Origin: JAGMXM01 sp964458325
Lineage (GTDB): Bacteria > Verrucomicrobiota > Verrucomicrobiia > Limisphaerales > UBA1319
DNA: 40,370 nt
NCBI GenBank assembly: GCA_964458325.1
Contig: CAYWIM010000038.1
Coordinates: 1 to 40,370 of the forward strand
Reading direction: 5' to 3'
The notes beneath the pieces are model-generated. The model had not been told where the DNA came from and made no database searches. It saw only the letters and a program-made list of their open reading frames with translations. The position numbers were made by a program, and so were the translations under genes. Shown in pieces: positions 7,099 through 16,189 of this stretch; positions within the stretch are counted from its first letter, which is position 1, and every line of letters begins with the position of its first letter.

Positions 7099-9453
7099 TC
7101 AGCGGCGATTGGCGGGCCGGCCCGCGATCGAGCCGTTGCCGCGATCGAGCTCGATCCAGTCGCGCAGGATCCGCTGCGCCTCGCGCAGGGCGGCATCCAC
7201 GTCCGGGACGGCGTCCTCGGGATCGACGCTGTCCGGATCGGGGGTATCGAGCGGGTTGTCGGATTCGGGGGTGCGGGCGACGGAGTTGGTGGGGCTAAGC
7301 GGGGGAGGCAGCCCCGGCAGATCGGCCTGCTTGAGCGCGATCTCGTAGACCGTCTCCTGGGGTAGGGGCCGGCGGCGGAGATCCTCCTTGTGCGCCTTGC
7401 TGCGGGCGTCGGCCTCGGCCTTCTCCTGGCGGCGCCGGTCCTCATTCATCGAGACAGTTTTCTCCGAGAGAGCCTTTTCGAGGCGCTGGATTTCGGCCTG
7501 CAGGTAGGCGAAATCGGGATCGGTCCGGACCCGATCGAGCGAGCGCTGCTGGAGGCGCTCGCGGTATGGCTGGACGGTGTTCATGGCGCGGAAGGGCACG
7601 CGCGGGATCGAGTCCCAAGGGAGCGCGTTGGGGAGGGCGCTTTCGCCGATCTCGTCATGGTTGTTGAGCGAGGGGAAAATGATGTCGGGCACGACGCCTC
7701 GCAGCTGGGTGGACCATCCGTTCGGGAGGTAGAACTTGCGGATGGTGAGCTTGAGGGCGCCGGGATTGGCGGCGGGCTCGATGCCGAAGCGGGCGAACAG
7801 CGGTTCGAGCTGAATGAGGTTCTGGACGGTTCCTTTGCCGTGGGTCGAGCTGTCGCCGACGACGAGGGCTCGGCCGTAGTTCTGGAGTGCGCCGGCGAGG
7901 ATCTCGGAGGCGGAGGCGCTGAACCGGCTGGTGAGCACCACCAGGGGCCCCGTGTAAAGCATCGAGGGATCGGTGTCCTCGTCCACGGTCACCGAGCCGT
8001 CCGGGTCCTTGACCTGGACGACGGGGCCTTCGGGAATGAAGAGGCCGGTGAGACGGATGGCTTCCTCGAGCGACCCGCCCCCGTTGCGGCGGAGGTCGAG
8101 GATCATCCCGCTGACCTTTTCCTGGACGAGCTTGCGGATCAGCAGGCTGACATCGGCGGTGGTGCTTTTGGGGGTGCCGGGGCGCGACTGGAGGCCCATC
8201 TCGGCGTAGAACGATGGGAGGTCGATGATCCCCAGGCGCAGGGGGGTTTGGCCGGGCAGCTCGACGAGCCGGGCCTTGGCCTCGCGTTCCTCGAGCTTGA
8301 TCTCGTCGCGGACCAGCGTCACGGTGCGGCGCACCGATGGATCGGCGGCGTCGGCGGGGATGATTGTGAGGCGGACCACGGTGCCCTTGGGGCCGCGGAT
8401 GAGCTGGACCACCCGATCGAGCTTCATGTCGACGACATCCACGGACTCGCTGTCGGCCTGGGCGACGGCGATGATGCGGTCGTTGGGCTTGAGCCGTTTG
8501 GACTGCTCGGCCGGGCCGCCCGGGACCAGCTCCATGATCTTGCAGTAGCCGTCCTCGGACCGGAGCTGGGCGCCGATGCCGAACAGCGACAGCTTCATGT
8601 GGATGTTGAAGTTCTCGAAGGCGCTGGCGCCCATGTAATCGCTCTGGGGATCGTAGACATGGGCCAGGGCGTTCAGGTACGCCTGGAGCACATCCTCCTG
8701 CTCGTACTCCTTGAAGAACCGCTGCACGCGGGTGTAGCGGCGGGCGATGGTGTTGGTGATCTCGCCGCTGAGGCTGAGGTTGGTGGCGGCCGCCGGCTTA
8801 TCGATGCGCACTTCCTGGTTGAGCTTTTCCTGGAGATACTCGTAGCGGATCCGCTGGAGCCAGAGCTGGCGGCTCTCCTCGAGGTTTTGCGGCCGCGCCT
8901 GCTCCCGCCGGTTGTAGCGGTATTGCTCGTCGGTATCGAACGTGAAGGAGTGCGTCCGGAGCGTCTCGAGAGCGAAGGCGACCATCTGGTCATATCGTTC
9001 GAGGAACCGTTTGAAGATGACGTAGGCGGGCCGGGTATCGCCGGCTCGAAGGATCAGGTCATCGAGCTTGTGGCGCAAGGGCTCGAGCTCCTCGACATCG
9101 GTTCCCATGAACACCAGCCGCGTCGGGTCGAGGGTATCGAGGTATTGATCGAGGAACCTGGCGGACAATTCGTCGCCGAACGGCCGCTGGGTGTAATGCG
9201 AGGTCATCAGGAGCCGCGCGGTGAATTGGGCGATATGGCCCGCGTCGGGCCCGGGCGCCAGGTCCCGCGGCGGGGCGGCGGGATCGCGCGGTGAGGCTGC
9301 TGGCAGATCGGGCGCCGCATCGGAAGCTCGCGGGGCGACAGCCTCTGCCCCGAGCGCCCCGGCAGCCCACCCGGCCGGTCCTAGCCAAATCAATGTCAGG
9401 CCCAACGCCAGGCGCGGGCTCCATAACCGCCAGCGGAACTCGAAATGTCTCAT
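7099..9453 (-). CDS. prc: Carboxyl-terminal (tail-specific) protease, S41 family
   Basis: Periplasmic protease of about 784 residues that degrades proteins from their C-termini. I chose ATG 9453 because it gives a signal peptide (MRHFEFRWRLWSPRLALGLT...). The frame is open to 9678, but the upstream part has no signal-peptide character. The N-terminal helical domain precedes a PDZ domain at about 290-385 (FGIGAQL, PGGPAEQ, LKPNDRI). The catalytic core has the nucleophile S514 in RFSASASEI and K540 in STHGKGTVQ. The residue matching E. coli Tsp Asp441 is Asn here (ALQNYGRAL), and one residue is inserted before the Lys. A C-terminal Tsp-type helical extension follows. It is divergent from the beta-helix gene over about 240 bases. 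Confidence 0.9.
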   Translation of the reverse strand: MRHFEFRWRLWSPRLALGLTLIWLGPAGWAAGALGAEAVAPRASDAAPDLPAASPRDPAAPPRDLAPGPDAGHIAQFTARLLMTSHYTQRPFGDELSARFLDQYLDTLDPTRLVFMGTDVEELEPLRHKLDDLILRAGDTRPAYVIFKRFLERYDQMVAFALETLRTHSFTFDTDEQYRYNRREQARPQNLEESRQLWLQRIRYEYLQEKLNQEVRIDKPAAATNLSLSGEITNTIARRYTRVQRFFKEYEQEDVLQAYLNALAHVYDPQSDYMGASAFENFNIHMKLSLFGIGAQLRSEDGYCKIMELVPGGPAEQSKRLKPNDRIIAVAQADSESVDVVDMKLDRVVQLIRGPKGTVVRLTIIPADAADPSVRRTVTLVRDEIKLEEREAKARLVELPGQTPLRLGIIDLPSFYAEMGLQSRPGTPKSTTADVSLLIRKLVQEKVSGMILDLRRNGGGSLEEAIRLTGLFIPEGPVVQVKDPDGSVTVDEDTDPSMLYTGPLVVLTSRFSASASEILAGALQNYGRALVVGDSSTHGKGTVQNLIQLEPLFARFGIEPAANPGALKLTIRKFYLPNGWSTQLRGVVPDIIFPSLNNHDEIGESALPNALPWDSIPRVPFRAMNTVQPYRERLQQRSLDRVRTDPDFAYLQAEIQRLEKALSEKTVSMNEDRRRQEKAEADARSKAHKEDLRRRPLPQETVYEIALKQADLPGLPPPLSPTNSVARTPESDNPLDTPDPDSVDPEDAVPDVDAALREAQRILRDWIELDRGNGSIAGRPANRR

Positions 9454-9693
9454 GCTCGATCGGAAACAGGCTGGGCCCGTCCGCGCTCCGGATTCCGGCC
9501 CATCCATATCAGGCCCTCGCCCATCACGGGCGTCCCGGAGCGCGCAAAGACCGCCTTTCCCGCGAACCAAGTTAGTGAAAGCCACGGAAAATACAACCGC
9601 TGGATCACGGGCATTGAACGGTGCGGGGTTGGTCTGCCTTGCCAATGGGCCGAGTTCCATTAGCATGAAGCGGAACAATCCAATGCTGAACTC

Positions 9694-11823
9694 ATGAACT
9701 TGTTTGGGAAACGGCGGTTGATTTGGCTATCGGCCATGATGGTGTCCTTGGGCGCAGGGATGCCGCCTCTGCAGGCTGTTGATGTGCATGTGGCGCCCGA
9801 CGGAAATGACGCTTGGAGCGGCCGGCTGGCCCGGCCCAACGCGGACCGGACCGACGGCCCGCTGGCGTCGCTGACCGGCGCGCGGGATGCGGTTCGCGCC
9901 ATGCGTCGCCAGGGGGCCATTTCGGGGCCCGTTCGAGTGGAGGTTGCCGGCGGCCAATACGCGCTCGAGAAACCGTTGATCCTCGAGCCTCAGGATAGCG
10001 GCACGGCGTCGGCGCCGGTCGTCTATGCGGCGGCGGCCGGCGCCCGGCCGGTGTTCAGCGGCGGACGCGTCCTGCGCGGGATCACCGTGGGTTCCGATGG
10101 GCTCTGGCGAATCCGGGAGCCGGACGTGGCGGCCGGGCGGTGGTATTTCGAGCAGCTGTTCGTGAATGGGCGCCGGGCGACGCGGGCGCGGTCGCCCAAC
10201 GAGTTTTACTATTACATGGCCAGCGTGCAGGAGGACGCCCGGGAAGGGGGCGGCGCCCGGCGCGCCCGGCGCGCCATCCAGACCGTCGGGCTCCGGGACG
10301 ACGCGATGGCGGCGCTGTCCGGTCTGAGCGCGTCCGAGCTCCAGGACGTGAATCTCCTCGTGTACCACAAGTGGGACAACACCCGGCGGTTCATCGAGCG
10401 GATCGATCCGGCGCGAAAGGTGCTGGTGACGCGCGGCGAGGGGATGAAATCGTGGAATCCATGGCAGACGAACACCCCATTCATCGTCGAGAATTTTCGG
10501 GCGGCATTGGATCAGGCCGGTGAATGGTTTCTGGGCCGGGACGGCACTCTGTATTACCAGCCGCTTGCGGGCGAGGATCCGAGGACGGCGGAGCTGGTGG
10601 CGCCGATGACGGACCGGTTTGTATGGCTGCGAGGGTTGCCGGACGAGGGGCGATGGGTCCGGCACATCGCGCTGCGGGGGCTGGCGTTTCGGCATGGCCA
10701 ATGGCTGACGCCGCCGGGCGGGTTCGAGGCGGCTCAGGCCGCCTCTCCCATCGAGGCGATGATCCAGGCTGACGGCGCGCAGGACGTCACGATCGAGGAT
10801 CTCGAGCTCGGGCATTTCGGCATCTACGGCATCTGGTTTCGGCAGGGCTGCCAGGATTGCGCGGTCCGGCGGTGTCACGTGCACGATTTCGGCGCCGGCG
10901 GCGTGCGGATCGGCGAAACCGCAATCCCGTCCGCCGAGGCGCGCTGCACAAGGCGAATCACGGTCGACAACAACATCATCCGCCATGGCGGCCGGATCTT
11001 CCCGTGCGCGGTTGGGATCTGGATTGGGCAGAGCGGGGACAACGAAGTGACGCACAACGAGGTGGCGGATCTCTATTACACGGGGATCTCGGTGGGGTGG
11101 CGCTGGGGGTATGGCGAGAGCCCGGCCAAGCGGAATACGATTGCGTTCAATCATGTGCACCATCTGGGGTGGGGCGTGCTGAGCGACATGGGAGGGATCT
11201 ACACACTGGGGCCGTCCGAGGGCACGGTCGTGCGCAACAACGTGTTTCACGATGTCGATTCGTATTCGTACGGCGGCTGGGGGCTGTATACGGACGAAGG
11301 GAGCACCGGGATCCGGTTCGAGAACAACCTGGTGTATCGGGTGAAGAACGGCGGATTCCACCAGCATTACGGCCGCGAGAACGTCGTGCGCAACAACATC
11401 CTGGCCTTCAGCAAGCTCTACCAGCTCCAGGCGACTCGCATCGAAGATCACCTCTCATTCACGTTCGAGAACAACATTGTGTTCTGGGAGAGCGGCCACC
11501 TCCTGCAGGGGCCTTGGGACAGGGTCCGGCATGTCATGCGAAACAACTGCTACTGGAACGGCAGCGGGCAGCCAGTCGATTTCAAGGGCAAGACCCTCGA
11601 GGCATGGCAGGCGCTCGGCCACGAAGCAGGATCGATCGTAGCCGACCCGAAGTTCGCCGATCCGGCGAACCTCGACTTTCGATTGGCGCCGGACTCGCCG
11701 GCGCGGGCGATTGGGTTCGAGCCATTCGATCCGGGCCGGGCGGGAGTGTATGGAGACGCGGAGTGGATCCGGCTGGCTCGAAGCGCCACCTATCCAGCGC
11801 GGCTGTTTACTTCTGGACGCTGA
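9694..11823 (+). CDS. Secreted right-handed parallel beta-helix protein
   Basis: 709 residues with a signal peptide (MNLFGKRRLIWLSAMMVSLGAG...LQA). The mature start, VDVHVAPDGNDAWSG, then SLTGARDAVRAMR, is the common entry to secreted beta-helix proteins of the pectate-lyase/polysaccharide lyase superfamily. Short repeats with Asn ladders (VRNNVFHDV, RFENNLVYR, VRNNILAFS, TFENNIVFW) mark the coils between about 360 and 640. The family binds or cleaves polysaccharides; I do not see a set of catalytic residues that fixes the substrate. The 3' end overlaps the convergent galM by 17 bases. No strong ribosome binding site precedes the ATG. Confidence 0.85.
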   Translation: MNLFGKRRLIWLSAMMVSLGAGMPPLQAVDVHVAPDGNDAWSGRLARPNADRTDGPLASLTGARDAVRAMRRQGAISGPVRVEVAGGQYALEKPLILEPQDSGTASAPVVYAAAAGARPVFSGGRVLRGITVGSDGLWRIREPDVAAGRWYFEQLFVNGRRATRARSPNEFYYYMASVQEDAREGGGARRARRAIQTVGLRDDAMAALSGLSASELQDVNLLVYHKWDNTRRFIERIDPARKVLVTRGEGMKSWNPWQTNTPFIVENFRAALDQAGEWFLGRDGTLYYQPLAGEDPRTAELVAPMTDRFVWLRGLPDEGRWVRHIALRGLAFRHGQWLTPPGGFEAAQAASPIEAMIQADGAQDVTIEDLELGHFGIYGIWFRQGCQDCAVRRCHVHDFGAGGVRIGETAIPSAEARCTRRITVDNNIIRHGGRIFPCAVGIWIGQSGDNEVTHNEVADLYYTGISVGWRWGYGESPAKRNTIAFNHVHHLGWGVLSDMGGIYTLGPSEGTVVRNNVFHDVDSYSYGGWGLYTDEGSTGIRFENNLVYRVKNGGFHQHYGRENVVRNNILAFSKLYQLQATRIEDHLSFTFENNIVFWESGHLLQGPWDRVRHVMRNNCYWNGSGQPVDFKGKTLEAWQALGHEAGSIVADPKFADPANLDFRLAPDSPARAIGFEPFDPGRAGVYGDAEWIRLARSATYPARLFTSGR

Positions 11824-12955
11824 AGCGGTGGATGGTCGTCTGGCGATAGGTTTTCCCGGGGCGGAGGATCGTCGGCGGGAAGGCCGGCTGGTTGGCCGAG
11901 TCGGGGAAGTGGTCGGCCTCGACGCAGAAGGCGGCGTGTTTTGGGTAGACGCGGCCGTATTTGCCCCGGATCGTGCCATCGAGGAAGTTGCCGGAATAGA
12001 ACTGGATGCCGGGCTCGGTGGTGCGGACCTCCATGACGCGTCCGCTGTGGGGATCGGAGACGCGGAGGGCGCGGGCGAGGCGTCCGCCGCGGCTATTGAG
12101 CACGTAATTGTGGTCGTAGCCGCGGGGATTGTTCGTGAGCTGGTCGATTCGCGAGCCGATGGCCATCGGGCGGGTGAAATCCATGGGGGTGCCCTGGACG
12201 GGCTGGAGCTTGCCGGTGGGGATCAGTGTGTCGTCGACGGGCGTGAACCGATCTGCGGCGATCATCATCTGGTGGGCGAGGATGTCGCCTTCGCCGGCGA
12301 GGTTGAAGTAGCTGTGATTGGTGAGGTTGACGGGGGTGGCTTTGTCGGTGGTGGCCTCGTAATCGATGCGCAGCTCGTGGCGATCGGTGAGGGTGTAGGT
12401 GACGGTGACGGTCAGGTTGCCGGGGTAGCCCTCCTCGCCGTCGGGGCTGGTGTAAACGAGCCGAACGCTGGCGGCGCCGCGCCGGGCGGCCGGCTCGGCT
12501 TTCCAGACCTTGCGATGAAATCCCTGGGGGCCGCCGTGGAGATGGTTGGGGCCGTCATTGCAGGCGAGCTGATACGAGCGGCCATCGAGCGTGAAGCGGC
12601 CTTTGGCAATCCGGTTGGCGACGCGGCCGACCGTCGACCCGAAATAGGGATGCTGGCCGAGGTAGCCATCGAGCCGGTCGAATCCGAGGATGACATCGCC
12701 GAGCTTGCCGTTGCGGTCGGGGACCCAGAGCTCGGTGAGCGTGGCGCCGTAGGTGATGACCTTGGCGACGGCGCCGCGGGCATTCGTCAGCGTGTAGAGC
12801 TCGATCTCGACGCCATCGGGCGTTCGGCCGAAGCTGGATTTTTCGACGCGGGCCTTGCCGGCGGGGGCGGCGGCCTGGGCGAGGGGCGCGGCGACCGCCA
12901 GGGCCGCCAGCCAACCGCACCAACGGAACATTCCAAGCGATAAACAGGTTTTCAT
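11807..12955 (-). CDS. galM: Aldose 1-epimerase (galactose mutarotase), exported
   Basis: 382 residues. It interconverts alpha and beta anomers of galactose and glucose. Conserved elements are NHLHGGPQGF (substrate His), VNLTNHSYFNLAG (catalytic acid His) and FCVEADHFPDS with the catalytic base Glu. The N-terminus (CGWLAALAVAAPLAQAAAPA) is a signal peptide, so the enzyme likely works in the periplasm on sugars released from polymers. It lies 29 bases downstream of the EF-G-like gene on the same strand and may be cotranscribed, although the functions are unrelated. Confidence 0.92.
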   Translation of the reverse strand: MKTCLSLGMFRWCGWLAALAVAAPLAQAAAPAGKARVEKSSFGRTPDGVEIELYTLTNARGAVAKVITYGATLTELWVPDRNGKLGDVILGFDRLDGYLGQHPYFGSTVGRVANRIAKGRFTLDGRSYQLACNDGPNHLHGGPQGFHRKVWKAEPAARRGAASVRLVYTSPDGEEGYPGNLTVTVTYTLTDRHELRIDYEATTDKATPVNLTNHSYFNLAGEGDILAHQMMIAADRFTPVDDTLIPTGKLQPVQGTPMDFTRPMAIGSRIDQLTNNPRGYDHNYVLNSRGGRLARALRVSDPHSGRVMEVRTTEPGIQFYSGNFLDGTIRGKYGRVYPKHAAFCVEADHFPDSANQPAFPPTILRPGKTYRQTTIHRFSVQK

Positions 12956-12984
12956 GATGCTCGATATGGATCGTGGATGGTTGC

Positions 12985-15075
12985 TTATTCGGTTTCCTCC
13001 TTCAGCTCTTTCTTGGAGGCCTCGATGATCTTGCGGGCAAGCTCGTGAGGGATGGGATCGTAATGCGAGAATGATTTGGTGAAGAATCCGCGTCCCTGGG
13101 TGATGGATCGGAGGGCCTGGGAATAGTTCTGGATCTCGGCCTCGGGGACCTTGGCGACGATGGTCTGGTAGCTGACGCCGGGCTCCATGCCGCTGATCTT
13201 GCCGCGGCGGGAGGAGAGGTCGCCCATGACATCGCCCGTGTTTTTGTCGGGGACGGTCACGCGGAGATCGACGATGGGCTCGAGGAGGATGGGGCCGGCC
13301 TTTTCGAAGGCGAGCTTGAACACCTCGCGGCCGGCGATCTGGAAGGCGATGTCCTTCGAATCCACGGGGTGGGTCTTGCCGTCGACGAGCATCACCCGGA
13401 CATCCACGATGGGGTAGCCGGCCAGGATGCCGGTCTCCATCTTCGCCCGCGCGCCCTTGTCGACGGCCGGGCGAAACGGCTGGTCGATGACGCCGCCGAC
13501 GATCTTGTCGACGAACTCGTAGCCGCCGCCGCGGGGGAGCGGCTCGAGATCGATGGCGACCTTGGCGTATTGGCCGGCGCCACCGGTCTGTTTCTTGTGG
13601 GCGTATTCGACGTATTGGACGGAGCGAGTGATGGTCTCGCGGTAGGAGATGCGGGGCGGCTTGCGGTCGACCTCGACCTTGAACCGGCTTTTGAGGTTGT
13701 CGAGGATCATGTCGATATGGACGTCGCCCATGGCGGAGATGAGCTCCTGCCGGATATCGGGGTGGTATTTGAAGGTGAAGCTGGGGTCCTCCTCGCGCAG
13801 CTTGGCCAGGCCCAGGCCGATTTTATCCTCGTCGCCCTTGGTCTTGGGGTGGATCGCGATGCTGACCAGGGGCTCGGGGAATGCGATGGGCGGCAGGAGA
13901 AGGTTCTGGCCGCGATCGGCGAGCGTGTCGGATGTGTGGGTTCCCTTGAGCTTGAGGATCGCCCCGATGTCGCCCGCGACCAGCTCGCCGGCTTCGGTCC
14001 GGTCGTGCCCGCGGAGCAGGTAGAGGTTCATGGGCTTCTCGGTGATGTTGCGGGTGTTGTTCTGGACCTCGGTGCCGATGGACAGGCGCCCGCTGAAGAC
14101 GCGGACGAGGTTGAACTCGCCGATATGCTCCTCGGAGATGGTCTTGAAGACCAGAGCGGTCATGGGGGCGGCGGGGGCACAAGGGACCTGCTTTGGAGCC
14201 TGGCCTTCGAGGGCCTGGATCTCCTTCCGCGATGACGCGGAGGGGCTGAACTGGACCAAGGCATCCAGGAGGAGGTCGGTGCCCATGTTGAGGGTCGCGC
14301 TGGCGCACAGGACGGGGTAGAGGCTGTTCTTAGCCAGCCCTCCGGCCAGCCCTTGCCGGAGCTCCTCGACCGACAATTCGCCCCTGTCAAAATAGGCGTT
14401 CATGAGCGTCTCGTCAGTCTCGGCCACCGATTCCATGAGGGCCAATCGGTGCGCCTTGATCGGGTCGGCGAGGTCGGCCGGGATCTCGATCTTCTTGCCG
14501 ATGCCGTTGCCTTCGCGCGCATACTCGAAGGCTTCGAGCGTGATGAGGTCGACGATGCCCTTGAATCCGGCGCCTTTTCCGATGGGGAGCTGGATCGGGG
14601 CGATGGCGGTCTTGAACTGCTCCTTGAGCGCGGAGAGCACGGCCTCGAAATCGGCGCCGTCCTTGTCCAGCCCGTTCACCAGGAAGAGGTGGGGGAGATT
14701 GGCGTCGCTGACGATGCGGAGGGCGCATTCGGTGCCCACCTGGATGCCGCTGGTGGCGTCCACGAGAACCACGGCGCTTTCGACCACGCGCACGGCGGCA
14801 TGGATATCGCCGGCCAGATCGAGGAATCCCGGCGTGTCGAGGAAGTTGATCTTGGTGTCCTTCCACTCGCAGAAGCCTGGGTGCATCGAGATGGTCATCC
14901 GACGCTCCTTCTCATCCGCCCGATGATCGAAGGTGCTGGTGCCGTTGGCGGTCTTCCCGAGGCGGGGGAAGCCTTTGGTGGTGAAACAGAGGGCTTCTGC
15001 CAAGCTGGTCTTTCCCACGCCGCCATGGGAGACAAAACACAGGTTACGAATGGACTGAGCGTCGTATTTCTTCAT
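12985..15075 (-). CDS. Elongation factor G-like GTPase (EF-G2 type)
   Basis: 696 residues from ATG 15075 (GGAAA about 7 bases upstream). It has all five EF-G domains: G domain at about 8-280, domain II near 310-400, and domain IV with QTGGAGQYAKV and VDSKDIAFQIAG. Domain V has GDLSSRRGKISGMEP. The G motifs differ from canonical EF-G. The P-loop is SHGGVGKT (16-23). Switch I reads DEKERRMTI instead of QERGITI. G3 is DTPGF (80-84) with Phe in place of the GTPase-activating His. G4 is NGLD (134-137) instead of NKMD. This matches the paralogous EF-G-like family (for example Thermus EF-G2), whose role in translation is less settled. A canonical fusA is expected elsewhere. Confidence 0.88.
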   Translation of the reverse strand: MKKYDAQSIRNLCFVSHGGVGKTSLAEALCFTTKGFPRLGKTANGTSTFDHRADEKERRMTISMHPGFCEWKDTKINFLDTPGFLDLAGDIHAAVRVVESAVVLVDATSGIQVGTECALRIVSDANLPHLFLVNGLDKDGADFEAVLSALKEQFKTAIAPIQLPIGKGAGFKGIVDLITLEAFEYAREGNGIGKKIEIPADLADPIKAHRLALMESVAETDETLMNAYFDRGELSVEELRQGLAGGLAKNSLYPVLCASATLNMGTDLLLDALVQFSPSASSRKEIQALEGQAPKQVPCAPAAPMTALVFKTISEEHIGEFNLVRVFSGRLSIGTEVQNNTRNITEKPMNLYLLRGHDRTEAGELVAGDIGAILKLKGTHTSDTLADRGQNLLLPPIAFPEPLVSIAIHPKTKGDEDKIGLGLAKLREEDPSFTFKYHPDIRQELISAMGDVHIDMILDNLKSRFKVEVDRKPPRISYRETITRSVQYVEYAHKKQTGGAGQYAKVAIDLEPLPRGGGYEFVDKIVGGVIDQPFRPAVDKGARAKMETGILAGYPIVDVRVMLVDGKTHPVDSKDIAFQIAGREVFKLAFEKAGPILLEPIVDLRVTVPDKNTGDVMGDLSSRRGKISGMEPGVSYQTIVAKVPEAEIQNYSQALRSITQGRGFFTKSFSHYDPIPHELARKIIEASKKELKEETE

Positions 15076-15257
15076 GTCATTTCCGCCGCAATGTGCGGCC
15101 CAACTTCCTGGACCGGAGCCGATGGCTATGTCGGCGCCACACCTGATTGCTGATGCCCGTGCCGCCGTAAGCCGATCCAGCGGCCATGGATTCCGTTGGA
15201 TATACCAGAGCCCCCAAAAGCCGTGCAAACAAAAACCGGGCACGCGCGTCTGGATTC

Positions 15258-15286
15258 TTGGCTTTGGGCCATGGGAAGGATATAGT
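15258..15286 (+). promoter_or_regulatory. Promoter of the RraA-like gene, predicting an almost leaderless mRNA
   Basis: TTGGCT (15258-15263), a 17-base spacer and TATAGT (15281-15286). Transcription would start near 15293, two bases before the ATG at 15295. The same -10 hexamer and geometry are seen at kamA. Confidence 0.45.
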
Positions 15287-15294
15287 CCGCGTTC

Positions 15295-16188
15295 ATGAAA
15301 ACAGATGTTGCTCTTGGGACGGAACGTCGCCGGGCATCGGATGCCTGGCATATCGGGATGATCTGCCTGGCTGCGGGCATCCTCTCCGCGAGCGGCCAGG
15401 CCGGTCCCGGTTCATCCGGGGCGGGAGGGGCGGACCCGCGGGGCGGACGGAACCTGATCGCGACGACGGTCTACAGCGAAGCGGAGGACCAGCGGATTCT
15501 CGAGCAGTTCAGAGGGCTGCGAGTATCGGACGCGATCGACGGTATGGACGCGGTGGGATTGCCAACGGCCGGTCTGATGGATCCAGGGATTCGGCCTTTG
15601 TGGCGGGACACGGAGAATTTCACGCATCGGATCATCGGAATCGCGGTGACGGCGCGGTATGTGCCGACGCAGCAGCCGGCGGCCGGGGTCCGCGCGATCG
15701 AGGATTACGACCGATGGGCGGGGGAGTGGTATCGGAACCGGTCGAGCGAGCCGTTCGCGGCCCTGATCCGGCCGGGCACGGCCCTGGTGATCGAAGACGC
15801 TCCGGAGGCGGATGTGGGATCGATCGGATCGAACAACATTCTGGGATGGAAGGTGCGGGGCTGCGTGGGCGTGGTGACCAGCGCGACCGCGCGCGACACG
15901 GATGAGATCATCGCCGAGAAAGTGCCGCTCTATTTCCGCCAGCCGGGCCGCGGGATCCGGCCGGGGCGCAACGAGATCGAGTCGGTGAACCGTCCGATCG
16001 TGTGCGGCGGCGTGCTGGTGATGCCCGGGGATGTGATCGTGGCGGACGGCGACGGCGTCCTGGTCGTGCCGCGCGCGAAGGCGGAGGCGGTGGCGGCCTA
16101 CGCGCGCAAGATCCTCGATGGAGACAAAGAAGGCCGGCGCCAGCTCTACAAGAAGCTGGGGATGCCGGCCGACGAATCGGTGAAATAG
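15295..16188 (+). CDS. Exported RraA-family protein (HMG/CHA aldolase-like)
   Basis: 297 residues. An N-terminal stretch with ERRR then GMICLAAGILSASG looks like a signal peptide or lipoprotein-like leader, unusual for RraA proteins. The core spans about 70-280. It includes RVSDAIDGMD near the start, NILGWKVRGCVGVVTSATARDTDEI (the Arg-Asp pair of the RraA metal/substrate site), and CGGVLVMPGDVIVADGDGVLVVP. Family members include 4-hydroxy-4-methyl-2-oxoglutarate/oxaloacetate aldolases and the RNase E inhibitor RraA. The aldolase-type site suggests an enzyme. Its stop is separated by one base from the convergent FKBP stop. Confidence 0.8.
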   Translation: MKTDVALGTERRRASDAWHIGMICLAAGILSASGQAGPGSSGAGGADPRGGRNLIATTVYSEAEDQRILEQFRGLRVSDAIDGMDAVGLPTAGLMDPGIRPLWRDTENFTHRIIGIAVTARYVPTQQPAAGVRAIEDYDRWAGEWYRNRSSEPFAALIRPGTALVIEDAPEADVGSIGSNNILGWKVRGCVGVVTSATARDTDEIIAEKVPLYFRQPGRGIRPGRNEIESVNRPIVCGGVLVMPGDVIVADGDGVLVVPRAKAEAVAAYARKILDGDKEGRRQLYKKLGMPADESVK

Positions 16189-16189
16189 C

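Noticed and set aside
7390..9294. 634-codon open frame antisense to prc
   Set aside because: Mirror frame of a well-supported gene, with Glu/Gly/Ala/Leu-rich composition and no motifs.
9727..11451. 574-codon minus-strand frame opposite the beta-helix gene
   Set aside because: No signal peptide or motif; antisense shadow of a gene with clear Asn-ladder repeats.
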